From contig NC_051095.1 in NCBI RefSeq assembly GCF_901709675.1, positions 20,709,956 through 20,773,955 on the forward strand: a DNA stretch of 64,000 bases. The letters are read 5' to 3'. Shown piece by piece: positions 37,576 through 49,931 of this stretch. The notes under the pieces were generated by a model that saw only the letters and a list, made by a program, of their open reading frames with translations, did not search any database and was not told where the DNA came from. This DNA comes from Syngnathus acus. Its lineage: Eukaryota; Chordata; Actinopteri; Syngnathiformes; Syngnathidae. The translations under genes and the position numbers were made by a program. Position 1 is the first letter of the stretch. Every line of letters begins with the position of its first letter.

Positions 37576-40043
37576 AAAGTATAGTGTTCAATACAGTCCG
37601 CAGTAACTCACAACCAATGTATCAAACGATTCAATGTATTACTGTTTCCCTAGAAAATTGTGCAAAGTCAAGCTATGATCTGTACGATGCAACACATTGT
37701 TGGTTGTCCAAACCTCACAAGGTAATTGTTTCGTTTCTGTGTGAGTGAGAGAGACAGAGAAAAGAGTGTGCGTGTGCACGCATGCGTGTGAGTGTTGTGC
37801 CGAGTTCACCTCCAGTCACAAAAGCCCTCATTGATCTCTGTTATTTTCGCTTCGCGCACACACACACAAGGATTTTTCCAGTCAGCGACCTAAACAGGAC
37901 CACTGAGCATTAAAAAGGAGAATGAAAAGCCTTTCATCCATCTATCCCTCAGTTTGTGTCCTCTTCATCAATCCGTCTCTAGCCTGCAGCATCTTGTTTT
38001 CTCCTCCAGTGATTCACTTACCTTTACCAGCATGCGCCTCTGATTTTTTCTCTCTGTTTTTGAAAACACTATCATCTGTGAAACTTGTTGACCTCTATGC
38101 AGATAATGGCAAAATGTGCTGTCTCTTTTTTCCCCCAATGTATTGTACTCAAACTATCACGCAAATTGACTTTGGACGCTATGACCCAGTCTTCAGACTT
38201 GCTTAGCTCTGATTTTATCACATTGTGTAAATGGCTTAAGATGGATCATTTAATGTCACAGCATACATGCAATTAAAAATATCAGCTCCTCCCTCGCAAC
38301 AGGCTTAAAATGTAAGAATAAAAAAATGTATGGCGGAACATTAGTCACACTTCACATATAGTAAACACATCCTGAAGCATTGATGGTATTTGTATGTTTA
38401 CGATCCACACTGAATTACGAAGCACAAAAAAGCTTTGATTAAAATAGCTTCTTTTATTTATTGTGTTCTGATCGTGTGTCATGGTTTTGCTTGTGCTCAT
38501 CTCAACCCAAATTGTTTTTGTTTGTCACCAAACAGTGACAATGGCCATTTAAATTTGTATGGATGTCTTGCAATACGCGATTGAACATTAAACATTGCGT
38601 CAGAAGCATATGTTGCGCAAGCTTGAATGTGAATTGTAAAACTGACGCAAAGGGTATGGATAAAGCAGTCCGTGGCGGAAATAAACTTGAGGACACCTGA
38701 TAAGAAAACATTCTAAATTGTATACAGGGCTTGCTCATTGGGGCTACAAAACAGAGAACAATTTGTTAATGGTGGTTTGGGAGATGGGCGAGAGATTTTT
38801 TTTTCCTTTTGCAAAGGAGGCAATGAGCGTAAGGTGGAACGGAAATTATAAGAGAACAGCTTGAGGGACGTGTGGGGTGAAATAAAGACATCAAAGGCTA
38901 TATCACAAAGAAGGAGAGCAGAGGAGGGGAATGTGAACAAAACAATTGCTCATCCTTCAATAGATTTGATGCCCTGCCCAATTCCAACCTAATGTTGCTA
39001 TGCTTTGTCTTGCCAACACCTTCCTCTGAACAGTGCAACCTCCATCATTATAATCGGCCATCATCTTCATCTCTTCGACACATTACATAGGTCCTACCAG
39101 ACTGCTACTGAGTACTTACGCTACACTTCTCCACAACAATATGAATCTTATTAATAATTAAGAACAATAATTACAGAGAAGAGCAGTGGAAGCCCACTCA
39201 TGTAAAGTGACTAAACTGGAATTAAAAAAAAAAAAAAACTATGGGTGATTGAAATGTGGTGGTAAACTGAAGTTGTTTGTCCCATGTTCCCCTTGAATAT
39301 ACGATAATTTGTCAGTTTCACAAATTTTAATCACGAATAACTGATGAACATGTTCAAATTAAATGAATGCAAATTATTTTTTTGTGCAGTTCTGACTACT
39401 TGGCTCTGTGCTGCTGTATTGTACTGGCTGTACCCCTCCACTATGTCTTCAACTTGAGTCGACATCTTGGAAGACGTCTGCTCTTGTGGCTCTTGTGCTC
39501 TAATATCACCCCTGTTCCCTAAAGCCACAAATCTATAGAACTCAGTGACAAATGCCCAGTTGCCTTGACTTTCCACATCATAAATTACCTAACAGCAATC
39601 GTTACACCACCTCAGACCCTTTATCCATGTGAGAATAATCTTACTGAAAAATAAGAATAGAATAATCTTTGATTTACCAAGCACATTCGACATTTAGCAC
39701 CTCCTGCTGAGGATCAAATTGATTGGATTAGGCGTGGAGTCACACCTAGTCAGATGTATTAGATGACTTCATATGATGTTAGGCTGAGAAATAGCACCTT
39801 AAAGACACACACACACGGATGCACGCACGCATGCACACACTATACATATATATTTAGTGGCCCCTTAGACAGAGAGTTGTTCAAAATGTTCCTGCTTGTA
39901 TCATCATTTTCACAATTCCCTTAAAATGTTGCTTTTATTCCCACCACATAGATGGCTCATATGAAGGGATGGCGAACTACAAACCTCAAAAGTTTTGTAC
40001 ATAATTTTATTATGTGAATGTGTTCCTAAATAAACTTAATATA
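37576..40043. other. intronic sequence without recognised genes
   Basis: No supported coding or RNA feature. Small CA/GT words occur near 37855-37868 and 39805-39840. Confidence 0.45.
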
Positions 40044-40619
40044 CCGTATTGGCCCGAATATAAGACAGTGTTTTTTGCATTGAAATGAGACTGAAAAAGT
40101 GGAGGTCGTCTTACATTTGGGGTCTAGACATTATACCCATTCACAACGCTAGATGGCGCCAGATATCTTTAAAGCGAATGCTGAACTTAACTCCCCAGGC
40201 CAAAGCGAATCCCTGTCACGAAGAAGAAAAAGAAAAATAGCAGGAGCACGAAGAATAAAAATAAAAAATAGCAGTAAGAAAGAAAAGACAAGAAAATAAG
40301 AGAAGAGATAACAGAAAATGGCAAAACTGTAGGTTTATTTACATTTCAAAGACCAGTAGCCATTCATTTACAAATGTGATTGCACTTTAGTTTACATAAT
40401 TAAATGTTCAGATATTAAGATGTGATAGACAGTTTTTGCATGATTTGAATGAGGCAAAATAACATGCTTTTTCTCTCGAATATATTGTTATAATCATTTG
40501 TTTCAGATGTACTGTAATTATTTTCTGTATAAAAATTAAATTTGGTGTTCAAAAACTCTTTTTTTTCCAAACTTGAGTCTTGAAAAAGAGGCGGTCGTCT
40601 TATATCCGGGCCAATACGG
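40044..40619. mobile_element. TA-flanked MITE, 576 bp, Tc1/mariner-type ends
   Basis: The left end begins CCGTATTGGCCCGAATATAA. The right end reverse-complemented begins CCGTATTGGCCCGGATATAA, a near-perfect inverted repeat of at least 23 bp. TA flanks both ends (40042-40043 and 40620-40621). Inside the left end 'gaaaaagtggaggtcgtctt', and at the right end 'gaaaaagaggcggtcgtctt', also occur in the same orientation, so a direct repeat is superimposed on the inverted one. No transposase-like frame is present. Superfamily is inferred from the TA duplication only. Confidence 0.8.
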
Positions 40620-40909
40620 TATTTGGTTTGTCAATTGACAAATGAAATGTGTTATCATTCTGAAACTGATGAGTTGAGAAACATTTTTAATGCAAATGAC
40701 ATATCAGAACCCATAATAAATATAAATTGAACCACCAAAATAATCTTAAGCATAGAACTGTAACACTAAATCAGTGCAAAGGTAAAGTGACTAAGCACAA
40801 AGTTGAGTTCAAGTATATTCCACATAGGGTTTATCATTGCATTCAAAATACTGCTCTGCGTTTTTATGTCGGACCAATATTCTCTAGGAAAAATGCCATT
40901 TGCGTAAAA

Positions 40910-41459
40910 CAGGGGTTTTCAACTGTTTTTTTTTTTTTTGTCCAAGGGACCACCAATATAACCAAGAAGCAACTCAGGGACCACTTCTTTGGCGGAGTAT
41001 TATTTTATTTTGCACCGAAGGAGGATAGACCTATACAAGCTATCTATTTGCATCTGTTTGTCTATTTTGGGAATCTCAGGTACATTTGACGTCATTTGGA
41101 TGGCTAAATGAATCACAAAATTAGCTGGAAAATAAACCAAGTCTAAATTGACTTGAGGATTGAATTCACCACCTTCAAGGTTGAAGTCTATCACTCTATA
41201 ATCGAGCCACACCCCTTGTAACTTTGCTTGGGGAGGGGGGAATCTATTAAAATTTGTTACACTTTGTGAAAATACCCCAAGAAGGCAGAAAAAGTCGATT
41301 GATTGTTCACAAAATCTGTTGGAAAATAAATCAAGTCTAAATAATAAATCAATTTTATTTTTAAAAATGTTAATTATTTTTCATTTCCAATTTCGTGGAC
41401 CACCTGCAATACCGCCACAGACCTCTAGATGGCTGCGGACTACCTGTTGACAATCATTG
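40910..41459. mobile_element. hAT-type non-autonomous element, 550 bp
   Basis: The left end is CAGGGGTTTTCAACTG. The right end reverse-complemented is CAATGATTGTCAACAGG. Both fit the CARTGRTTNTCAAC style of hAT termini. Flanking 8-bp sequences are GCGTAAAA (40902-40909) and GCCTAAAA (41460-41467), identical at 7 of 8 positions, the target-duplication length of hAT elements. Internal sequence includes 'agggaccaccaatataacca' on the left and 'cgtggaccacctgcaatacc' on the right. The one-base difference in the duplication and a degenerate internal duplication (about 41106-41150 against 41304-41350) indicate an old insertion. Confidence 0.72.
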
Positions 41460-41467
41460 GCCTAAAA

Positions 41468-44400
41468 TGTAGAATGAATGAATCCCCAAATTATCTTGTA
41501 ATCCACCGTATCAACCTTGTCAATAAATCAAGTGTCCTCCTTGCAATTACCTTTCACTGATCAGGCCAGACTGCTGCAGGGTGCATTGAGTTATGGTGCT
41601 AATAGAGGGGGATGTATCCTGGCCAGCAGGCAGCGTGTTTATACCTGGATGGAGCTGCAGATTAATTTGACTATCAATCTAACTAACAGGCAGCAAGGGG
41701 GAGGATGACACCTGCGCACACTGAGGCATCTACACAGAAAAGCACATATGCTTCAACTACAGTATATTATATTGGACGATTTTATGAATTGCATTTTCAA
41801 TTATATGAGTCAGTGATTGCCCTCTACTGTTTTCATTCTACCAAGACAATCAATAAACAGACAATTTATTGAGATGAAATGATGGGTGTTGTTTTACTCC
41901 CAGTGGATGTCAATAGAGTCGGTTATTTTTAAAATGTGTTGTTACGGTACGGTGGTGATCGCCCCTCCCCGATCTATGCAGACGGTTTATGGCAGTCATA
42001 CATTTTTACCAATATTTACCAATAATATATCATTTTATATACGTATATATATATTTACACTTGAACAGCTCAAATTCCTTCATACAGAAATTCAGCTCAA
42101 TACAAATGACCAATTATACGTTAAAATTTACCACTGTCATTCATGTAGTGTTACTCATGAGGCACCAACAAATGATCAGCATTCGCTTAGCAAAATACGC
42201 TTTTCGAAATACGTGATGCCTGCACCTGTTGAATTCCTGATGACTAACGCACTATACACTAAAGATACAAAGTGTGCATTTATTGTGAAATAATTAATCA
42301 ATCCACTTTATTTCATGTGCGCTACCAACACTAATGATTCAATACTTGACACAGCTTACGCTTATTTTATTAAAAAAAATGTAAACATTGTTTTTTTTTC
42401 TTCTAAGGAACCAGTTGAACTTCCGCTTCAACAGACTCAAGTTATCCAGCTGGAAGTATTCAGTAAGTTACAGTAACAGAGTGAAAGCAGTAGAGGAACA
42501 AACATCACCTATTTTTTAATGGAGATGTGTTATTACTTTATAGACACTGTGGGAGTCCATTAAATGGTTTTATGTGGCATTGACATTCAGTTTATTCTTA
42601 AAAACTGTTTTTGAAGTTGATATATGGGTGTGTTGCGATGTGTTGTCATGTCACGGCTAGAAAGTGGAACGGCTATTTTTCACCCCTCACAATACATTCA
42701 CATACAAATGATAGCACAAATCACATTCAGGTTGTTTATTTTATCTCTGCAGTATGTCTGCAATATTTTAAGGGGTGAAATCTGGGGATTCTAAAGAAAG
42801 AAAATAATGAGTTTCAAAGTGGGTCAGTGTCTAACCATTCGGTCGGAGAACTCTGAGAACCAATTCAAATTTTAAAGCAGCAACTAAGTTCAATAAAAAG
42901 CAACATCTACTGTCCTTCATGTTTGATAAATGCATTTCAACAAGCGCTCATTAAATTTAAGATCCGCAAAAGACCTAGTAAAGTATGACAACGTACAGTA
43001 TTCCGCTAGGTAAACATTTAAGAAAAAAAAAATGCAGCAGCACTGCTGCAACATTGACATGGCTTAAGTCCATATCATTCGATTCTCCACTTCATCATTT
43101 CCAGCCAAGGCCAACAATTGCTGGTAGTGCAATAAGTGTTACGTCCTTCATGTAATGAGGTGGAAAGCAAGGCTTTGAAATTTGGGCCTGAAAATTGGCA
43201 TGCAGCATATTTAATCCCTGCAGGGACTCAGAGACGCCTTTCCACCGTAGATTTTTATTATTCATACAGGTATTGCGGTGAGGAGGCTTAAATATCAGCA
43301 TTAAAAATATTGGCCATAGATAGTCATGGAAAATAACCTCAGAGGTTTAAAAAGTTAGGATGTTGACTACAAATACTTCGTCTGTGGATTTGAACTGATT
43401 GTTAAATTTCCTTTGACTGGCTTTGGACATTCCGTTTGCATAGTTATGCTCAAACCACAAACAATTTGTTTTCACATGTTAAGTGGACTTTGACGACTTT
43501 AATTGAAAAGATAATAAAGCAAAAGGAAATAATTTCCACTCTCCTTTTAATGATTGAGAATACTTTCTCACAGGTATGTAGGACTACTTTTGAATATTGT
43601 GGAAACCAAATGAATGGCCTCATTATAAAAACCGCAGACTCTGTAACTGTAGACCTCACTGCAGGTGGTCTTCATCTCGTCACTTTTTTGTCTTCAAGCC
43701 TTCCTCCATATCACCCTATCTTAGATTGTACAGTATTTAACAACACCTTAAAAAGCAATGAAGTTGAATGCAATAAAAGCCTTTTTTTTCCCTTTTCTCA
43801 AAAGCATGGCTCAAGCTTTCAAGCGGGCATGAACTGGCACGTGGCCCAAACTGGCATGAGAAGGGTTCTGACTCAGTGGCTGCCAAGTCATAGAGGACTG
43901 CCAAAGACACTTCAAATGACCGCTCCCCACTTCTCCCCTCTATTGCCTCTTCCACTATCATTGTGTGGACTTGTGCCTGCTTGCTGGCTTTATTGTTAAA
44001 AATCTGATGAAGAGAAAGGTTAAATATTTATCTGGCATCACAAAACACTCTTGTGACTATGTGTGAGTTTCTTTTGTGCAAAGTGTAATTATCCCGTACA
44101 GGAAGACAGGTGGTTCTGCTTACTAGAAATACCACAGGGGAGCGGCTGAGATAGAAGAAGGCTACAAAGGAGCAAACGTCCCCAAGAAACAGATGGCAAA
44201 CATAAATCAGCTGTTCATTTGAATTCATTGTTAAAAGCTAAATGGCAAAACAGGTTCATGCAATTAGAAGTGAGAACGACACTGACATTTCAGAAGAAAA
44301 ACATCATTTAACTTCAGACATTTGAACAATTTTACTCTTCCTTTCCAATATTGTGGAGACCCTGATCTCAACTCCATCAAACACCTTTAGTAACTAAAGA

Positions 44401-45189
44401 TTATGAGCCAGGCCCATAATCACTGATATCGAACCTGCCAAATGTTCTTCTGGATGTGGACAGACATTGGGAGAGCAATTCCAATTTGTTTTCATGTATG
44501 ATCCATAGAACATAATTTCACTCAGACTCAATCCATGAAAAACTCTATGGGTTTTTTGGTACATGTTGGCAACCAAAACTGCTGGGTGGCAATTTGTAAC
44601 TGAATGGACGGATGGCACTACTCCATAAATGCAGGCATAATCATCCTCAAATGGAAAGAAATTCACATAAAATGTGAAAATGTGGATTAGAGTAAAACTT
44701 TGTTTCCACTGTCAAATGGGTCTTATAGTTTGAATACAGAAAATACTTCTCTGACACTATGATGAGATTTCATTGTTTCTGCCTTCTGCTTATGTGAGAG
44801 ACCAGATCATTACAATAGAATTTATTTTTAAAACATAGCACTCATTTTCAGTTCTTTTGTTTTTGTTGACTTGAAGCAGCAGGATTCCGGTACTTGTGCT
44901 CCCAGCGTCTATGTAACCAAGACAAATCATGCCTTTTATTACATTATATAAAATGCAGCAGGATATCCTTAAGGGACTTTCTACCATCAAGTCAGTTGCA
45001 GAGGCAAAATGTGTTGAATTAATGTCTGTGAAATGTAAAACGGAAAAGTGGAGGGGATCTATCCTGATATATCCTATTGACATTTAGCACATCAGTTGTG
45101 ATATGCTTTAATGCTATAATCGTTTATTTTTATTTTCTTTAGAAAAACAAACACAACACATTCACGCCTATAGATAATTTAGAGCCATT
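41468..45189. other. intronic sequence without recognised genes
   Basis: Contains open frames of 135 codons (41886-42293 plus) and 187 codons (43436-43999 plus). I cannot identify either, and they lack any splice or domain context. A short AT run is near 42040-42053. Nothing else is supported. Confidence 0.4.
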
Positions 45190-45345
45190 AATTAGTTGAA
45201 CATGCATGTTATGGAGGAAGCCCTAGCACCTGAAAGAAAAATGGTCCAAGCACATGGAGACCTTGCAAACGTCATACAAGGCCAAAGGTGATATTTAAAC
45301 CCAGAACATCTGAGGTAGGTGTGCTAATCATTAGGACTCCAGGCC
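45190..45345 (+). repeat. ATCC-ended interspersed repeat, 3' fragment
   Basis: Contains 'ttatggaggaagccctagca', then 'gcacatggagaccttgcaaa', 'gatatttaaacccagaacat' and 'gaggtaggtgtgctaatcat'. These correspond in order to the last third of the copy at 12349-12690. Confidence 0.6.
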
Positions 45346-48152
45346 CTATCAATATCAATCATTATTGAATACAATCAGTGTTATGTTCATTATTCCGCGA
45401 TATGAGCATTATGGCACTTGAAGCCTATCCATATGAAAATCATGATTTATTACATTTTTCGAGACTCTCATTTAATTGTTATTCATTTATTCTACAAACA
45501 GTTACTGAAAATAATTATATTTGGTATAAAATGTATAAAAACAAAGCATAAAAATAGTATGTTCCTACCTGAAGCAGTGACAAAATGTTTTTTCCTCCTG
45601 GGCCCATGCGATAAACCCCAACAACGTTTCTTGGAAATCTCTCTACTAAAGCTTTGATTTTAGCAAAGGTAATAACGAACACATCATTTCGTATTACTTG
45701 AAACCATGTGGCATAATTCTGTTTCTTTTTTCCATGTCAACACATTATATTGGTGTGAAATATGGGCTTTATTATTTTTTATTTTATCCATGTCAACACA
45801 TTATATTGCTGTGGAATATGGGCTTTAATTTTGAGGGATTTTAATCATCATGGGGGTTCATTTTGTACTGAATGTCAATCTTTGGAAGTTCTAAAAATTC
45901 AGTTGTAAAATTTCAGTTTTCATTCACTGTTGTCAAAAATCAATTTACAGCAGCGAAGTAACAGTTGAAAATGATTATCCAGCTCAGTTAAAAATCGGCT
46001 CAGCAACTTCGGCTTACCCCAAAACACAGCCAAGTTGCCGAAACCAAACCTACTGTTCTAGCAAAATGTCCGCTATCCAACGTTTTCTAGTTTGCTAGGC
46101 TGGTACTTTTCAACACAGACAAAAAAAAAACCTTGATGTTGTTTTTTGTTACTTTTTGAGAATGGATAATGAACAAATGAAGTCTCTCATGTTGTAAATT
46201 GTTCCACATTATCAAGCACTCAATACATGACTGATTATTCTGTTGACCAGAATACTAAGAGAAGGTATTTATTTTTCAGATAGGCCCTCAAAAATGGTCT
46301 CTGGAGCCTGTCTGAGGTGATTTGACTCATACAATCTAGGCTATTCTCTTTTGGCTGCTCTTTGGAAAAAATAATCATTCTCTCCCGTATGCGCTTTACT
46401 TTGGTATTATTTTCCTATGTTAATGTTAGGCTCAATTTCCACTGTGTTACCTCATCTAAGACAGTATATACCCTGACTGAGGAGCTCAGACGTTTGAAGG
46501 AAATTAGTGTTTCATTTTTTTCACTCTCTCTCTCTCTCTCCCTTCCTCACTGACTCTCCACAAAATCCAATCTTCCCTATACATCTTGACATTTGATTTT
46601 TTTTTTGTTTCATATTACCCTCTTACATTATGAGTTTGTCTTTTTATCTCCCACATTTCTCACTTCTCTCCAAAAATTCATTGCGTTTCACCCTCTGTCT
46701 TGTATGAACCTTTTTCGCTAAAGCTCAGGTCTCAAAAAACATTTTCCACTCCCCTGAGAAGGATTGCAACTAACTGCTTGTTCGCCTGAGCACCTTTGGC
46801 TTTGTAATAGAGTCTTCAGATTGTTCCTTTTTGTCTGGATATCTGCCCTGACACACACAGGCACACTCAGACCAACACACACCGCAATTGAGAGATTACC
46901 TTCCTACTGAGGCACACCTTTGCAAACTGAGTGCATGGGATGAACATTTATTAGGCTGTCTACAAATCCATGACATTTTGACTTGCTTGATCTGAAGAAA
47001 GTTGATAAGAGACAGAATTTGACACCAGCTAATCAATTGTCCATGAACATATAAAGCCTTATTCTCCCGTTTGTGCTTATGTCCTTGGACACTTGGTACA
47101 ATTTTCCTCTATGCAAATTATCCTAGCCAGACGTCTAACACATCCACCGCATGACAATATGTTAGCCAGGTTTTGTCATTCCAATTGAAGATCTCTGGTC
47201 AACTGTTCAAATGTGACAAACTATTCATATCTGGTAAATACTGTACGTTTAATCAGAACAATGAGATGCCTACTTTTTGTCATATGATTTCTCGAGATGA
47301 AGGCTCGGTTGTCTGTTCAGCACTGGTTGCAATTTTTTCACATGTTATCAAAGCAACAGCTTGGTTGAAGTTGCCATGGGTTCAAGTGCATGAATGTCAC
47401 TGTAAACTTATGTCATCACAGCACATGCATTGACAAGACACATCCAGGCTATTACAATTGAAAACATCTACATGACTTCTTATCGGATTAGCATAAAGAA
47501 CATACCACCCATGTGAATCTGATTGCGGCTGTTCACTTGCTTGTGCGAGTGTCACTCCCGCCAAATATCAGAAAGAGGGTGGGCTATTACGCATTTGAAT
47601 AAGGGGAAAAAAAAACCCTTTTTTCATTTCCTCAGCAACAATGGACAACATAGTAATCGCAGCTGCTATACTGTTATCATCCCTTAAATCCTGCCAACTA
47701 CGGGACCATAGAGAAGCACACAGCTGCTCGTGAATTTTGCAGCATTCTTGCCGTGAATGTCTCCAGCTTGCAAACTAGGGGTGTTGCATTCTCCGTGATT
47801 GTTTGGTACACTGGTTTGGTACCATCGTGGGGTGCTTGAATTTCCATGATCTCTGGCACACATAGGAGGAAAAATACTGAGGTCGAGGGTAGAATGTTCA
47901 CAAGGCTTGATTTGAGAAGGAATGCCCACATTTTACGGTTGTGCCACTCAGAGAACTTATCTGGCATGAAGGTATGTAAATGACGGACTTAAGTCGTTGG
48001 GGGCCGCTGCCCAGCCCGAAAAACACATTTTCACATACTGTACATGAGCAACAAGAACATTGAAGGTAAGTAATTTATTGAAGAACATACTACCAGCGAC
48101 CTCTGTACTGTATAGTAGTAGCACATTACATAGTCAGTTTTCTAGCAATGCA
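45346..48152. other. intronic sequence without recognised genes
   Basis: Apart from the local duplication at 45732-45828 and a short CT run near 46524-46541, nothing is recognised. Confidence 0.45.
45732..45828. repeat. two-copy tandem duplication, 56-bp period
   Basis: 'ccatgtcaacacattatatt' followed by 'g-tgtg-aatatgggcttta' occurs at 45732 and again at 45788. The copies differ at two positions, and a T-rich linker separates them. Confidence 0.9.
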
Positions 48153-48262
48153 TGAGTGAGTGAGTGAGTGAGTGAGTGAGTGAGTGAGTGAGTGAGTGAG
48201 TGAGTGAGTGAGTGAGTGAGTGAGTGAGTGAGTGAGAAAAGAGAGAGAAAGAGAGAGAGGAG
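48153..48262. repeat. (TGAG)n array followed by (GA)n
   Basis: About 84 bp of perfect TGAG tetranucleotides (48153-48236), then 'aaaagagagagaaagagaga' to about 48262. A run of 14 G follows at 48363-48376. The whole 48.15-48.65 kb stretch is strongly purine-rich on the plus strand. Confidence 0.95.
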
Positions 48263-49090
48263 GGGGGAGTAAGACTGTTAATAACAGACCCTCAGACAAT
48301 GACAGTCACCAGGCCCTAATTAGGTTGTCATGCTGAGAGTGCAGGGAACGAGAAAGGGGGTTGGGGGGGGGGGGGGTCTTATTAAGGAGGATAGGTGTCA
48401 GACTCTGGCAGGAATGGGAGGTAGGCGGAGAGTGAGGAAGGGAACGATGGTGTGAAGGGGAATTTGGTGCAAACAGGCAGAGCCAGAGAAATACAGGAAG
48501 GAAGATGCACTGGATGGAAAAAAAGGGAGATCTGCGGATGATAGGAAGATGGAGGCAGCTGGTGAGATAAAGAAAAGAAGCTTCTGTGTGGAAGAAAGAA
48601 AAGCGGAGTTGGAGGGAGGGATGGCAAAGAGGCCGAAAAATGCAAAGTGCTACGACTACGCCAATTCACCTGATGTTCATTCTATGACAAGTTTAAATGG
48701 AACAGAGATAACTTAGTGTTGTTTGTCAATGTTAATAGTTGAAATGATTGCTTTTCAACCACTGTTATAACGGGGAAGATATGAAATCAGTTGCACAAAC
48801 GAACATCTGCATTCCATAACTTATTGGATGTTACTCTTATGAGGAGCAGTATTTAGTTTTTTTATACTTGGTGATTAGCAAAAAATCTCTATTATTGTAA
48901 CTTAAAAACTTGCAGACACCTCAATTGCCAACCATATTTATCAAAGAAGTATTGATAACTTTACTTGAAGACAGACACGCATATTTGGCAACAATATCAC
49001 AAAGTGATGACAGCAATGTCAATTTCCATCTGTGATGTTTCACCCAAGAGAACTGATAAGTGTTTCTGAGGCCACGTGGATGTATGTTAC

Positions 49091-49194
49091 CTTAGTACAC
49101 AAGTGTAGAAACCATTATCTTCCATTTCAGCAGACCTGAACCAGATGGAATCGTCTTCTTTACTCAGCCTATGGCCTGAGAAGATGATGGGTTC
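49091..49194 (-). CDS. il1rapl2: il1rapl2 exon 4: Ig domain 1, second half
   Basis: Not visible as a long ORF, but clear from splice context. Minus strand: acceptor ctctgcaccctccag, 104 nt, donor gtaaca. It encodes EPIIFSGHRLSKEDDSIWFR, then SAEMEDNGFYTCVL, and ends with AG of an Arg codon completed by exon 5. SKEDDSIWF and the Asp-x-Gly-x-Tyr-x-Cys motif (EDNGFYTC) are hallmarks of the first Ig domain of IL1RAPL proteins. The cysteine should pair with that in VKCALF of exon 3. Exon 3 ends on a complete codon (phase 0), giving Gly-Asp-Ala-Glu-Glu-Pro-Ile-Ile across the junction, as in the family. Confidence 0.93.
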
Positions 49195-49761
49195 CTGGAG
49201 GGTGCAGAGTAAATGCATTGTAGGAAGGTAATGGGAAAACGGTTGTATTTATTCGTATAAAACGGTATTAAATTATAAATCGATTCAAGGATCCTTACAT
49301 TTTTAGTGCATTTTTGTGCACCCTTGGTAATAAATGTCTTTCTAAAAAGTAATTACAGCGAAGTACAATGAAAAAAAAAAAAAACAGGTGTAATTTGTCT
49401 TGTTTTACATCATTGTTTTCTCTTATGGTTTTATCCGTTTACCAAATCAATATATCAACATTGATCTACAGATACAACGGCCGTTGAAACTGAAAACATA
49501 CTAAAATGATAGTTGGAAAAGTAATAGTATGCTAAACAACATGACTCGAATGTATGGTTAGATCAATATACAATGTTTTGGCTTCTGTAGGATAGGAATG
49601 AACATTTGAGCCAATTATCTAATCAACAAGTTGCCTTTCAGATTTGTTCTTACAAATCACAGAAAAAAAAAAAAAGCTTCATGAGAGATTGGATCCCTTA
49701 TACTTTTATTACCTGTAATATCCATTCACTCCAGAAAAAAAAAGTCAAACAGTAAATTTAC
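49195..49761 (-). other. il1rapl2: il1rapl2 intron 3, 567 bp
   Basis: Starts gtaaat after the exon 3 Glu codon and ends ctccag before exon 4, on the minus strand. Phase 0. It contains only AT-rich sequence and two A-runs (49370-49384 and 49662-49674). Confidence 0.85.
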
Positions 49762-49931
49762 CTCAGCATCCCCTTTGTTCTTGTACCAGATGAGACGCAG
49801 TTTGGCGTTGGTGGCCATGGTGTAGTTGGTCCGGATATAACTGTAGAATAAGGCACATTTCACCCTTACTGGTTCGCCGGCCAGAACATGGTACTCCTTA
49901 AGATCCACCGACCAGTCGATGCACCCATCAA
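49762..49931 (-). CDS. il1rapl2: il1rapl2 exon 3: start of mature receptor, Ig domain 1 first half
   Basis: Minus strand: acceptor ctctctttcctcag, 170 nt, donor gtaaat. Two bases complete a split codon (Val if the missing first base is G). Then 56 codons read [62 protein letters not shown] is the conserved N-terminus of the mature IL1RAPL ectodomain. VRVKCALF carries the B-strand cysteine of Ig1 and LIWYK the core tryptophan. NYT is a potential glycosylation site. The segments [16 protein letters not shown] and WYKNKGD favour IL1RAPL2. The exon must be joined on its 5' side to a phase 1 exon carrying the signal peptide, which I could not find between 49932 and 64000. Confidence 0.94.

Larger units (their letters stand above)
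35941..49090 (-). other. il1rapl2: il1rapl2 intron 4, 13.15 kb, phase 2
   Basis: Lies between donor GTAACA (49090-49085) and acceptor TTTTAG (35946-35941) on the minus strand. Contents listed separately are two transposon-like elements (40044-40619, 40910-41459), two long fragments of the ATCC-ended repeat and a GAGT array. The largest open frame inside, 43436-43999 plus (187 codons), has no identifiable domain. Confidence 0.8.

Noticed and set aside
41886-42293. 135-codon plus-strand ORF
   Set aside because: Composition follows AT-rich low-complexity sequence near 42040, and no domain was recognised.
43436-43999. 187-codon plus-strand ORF in intron 4
   Set aside because: No recognisable domain or codon pattern, and no splice or expression context. 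It lies antisense inside an intron. Length is possible by chance in 128 kb of searched strand.
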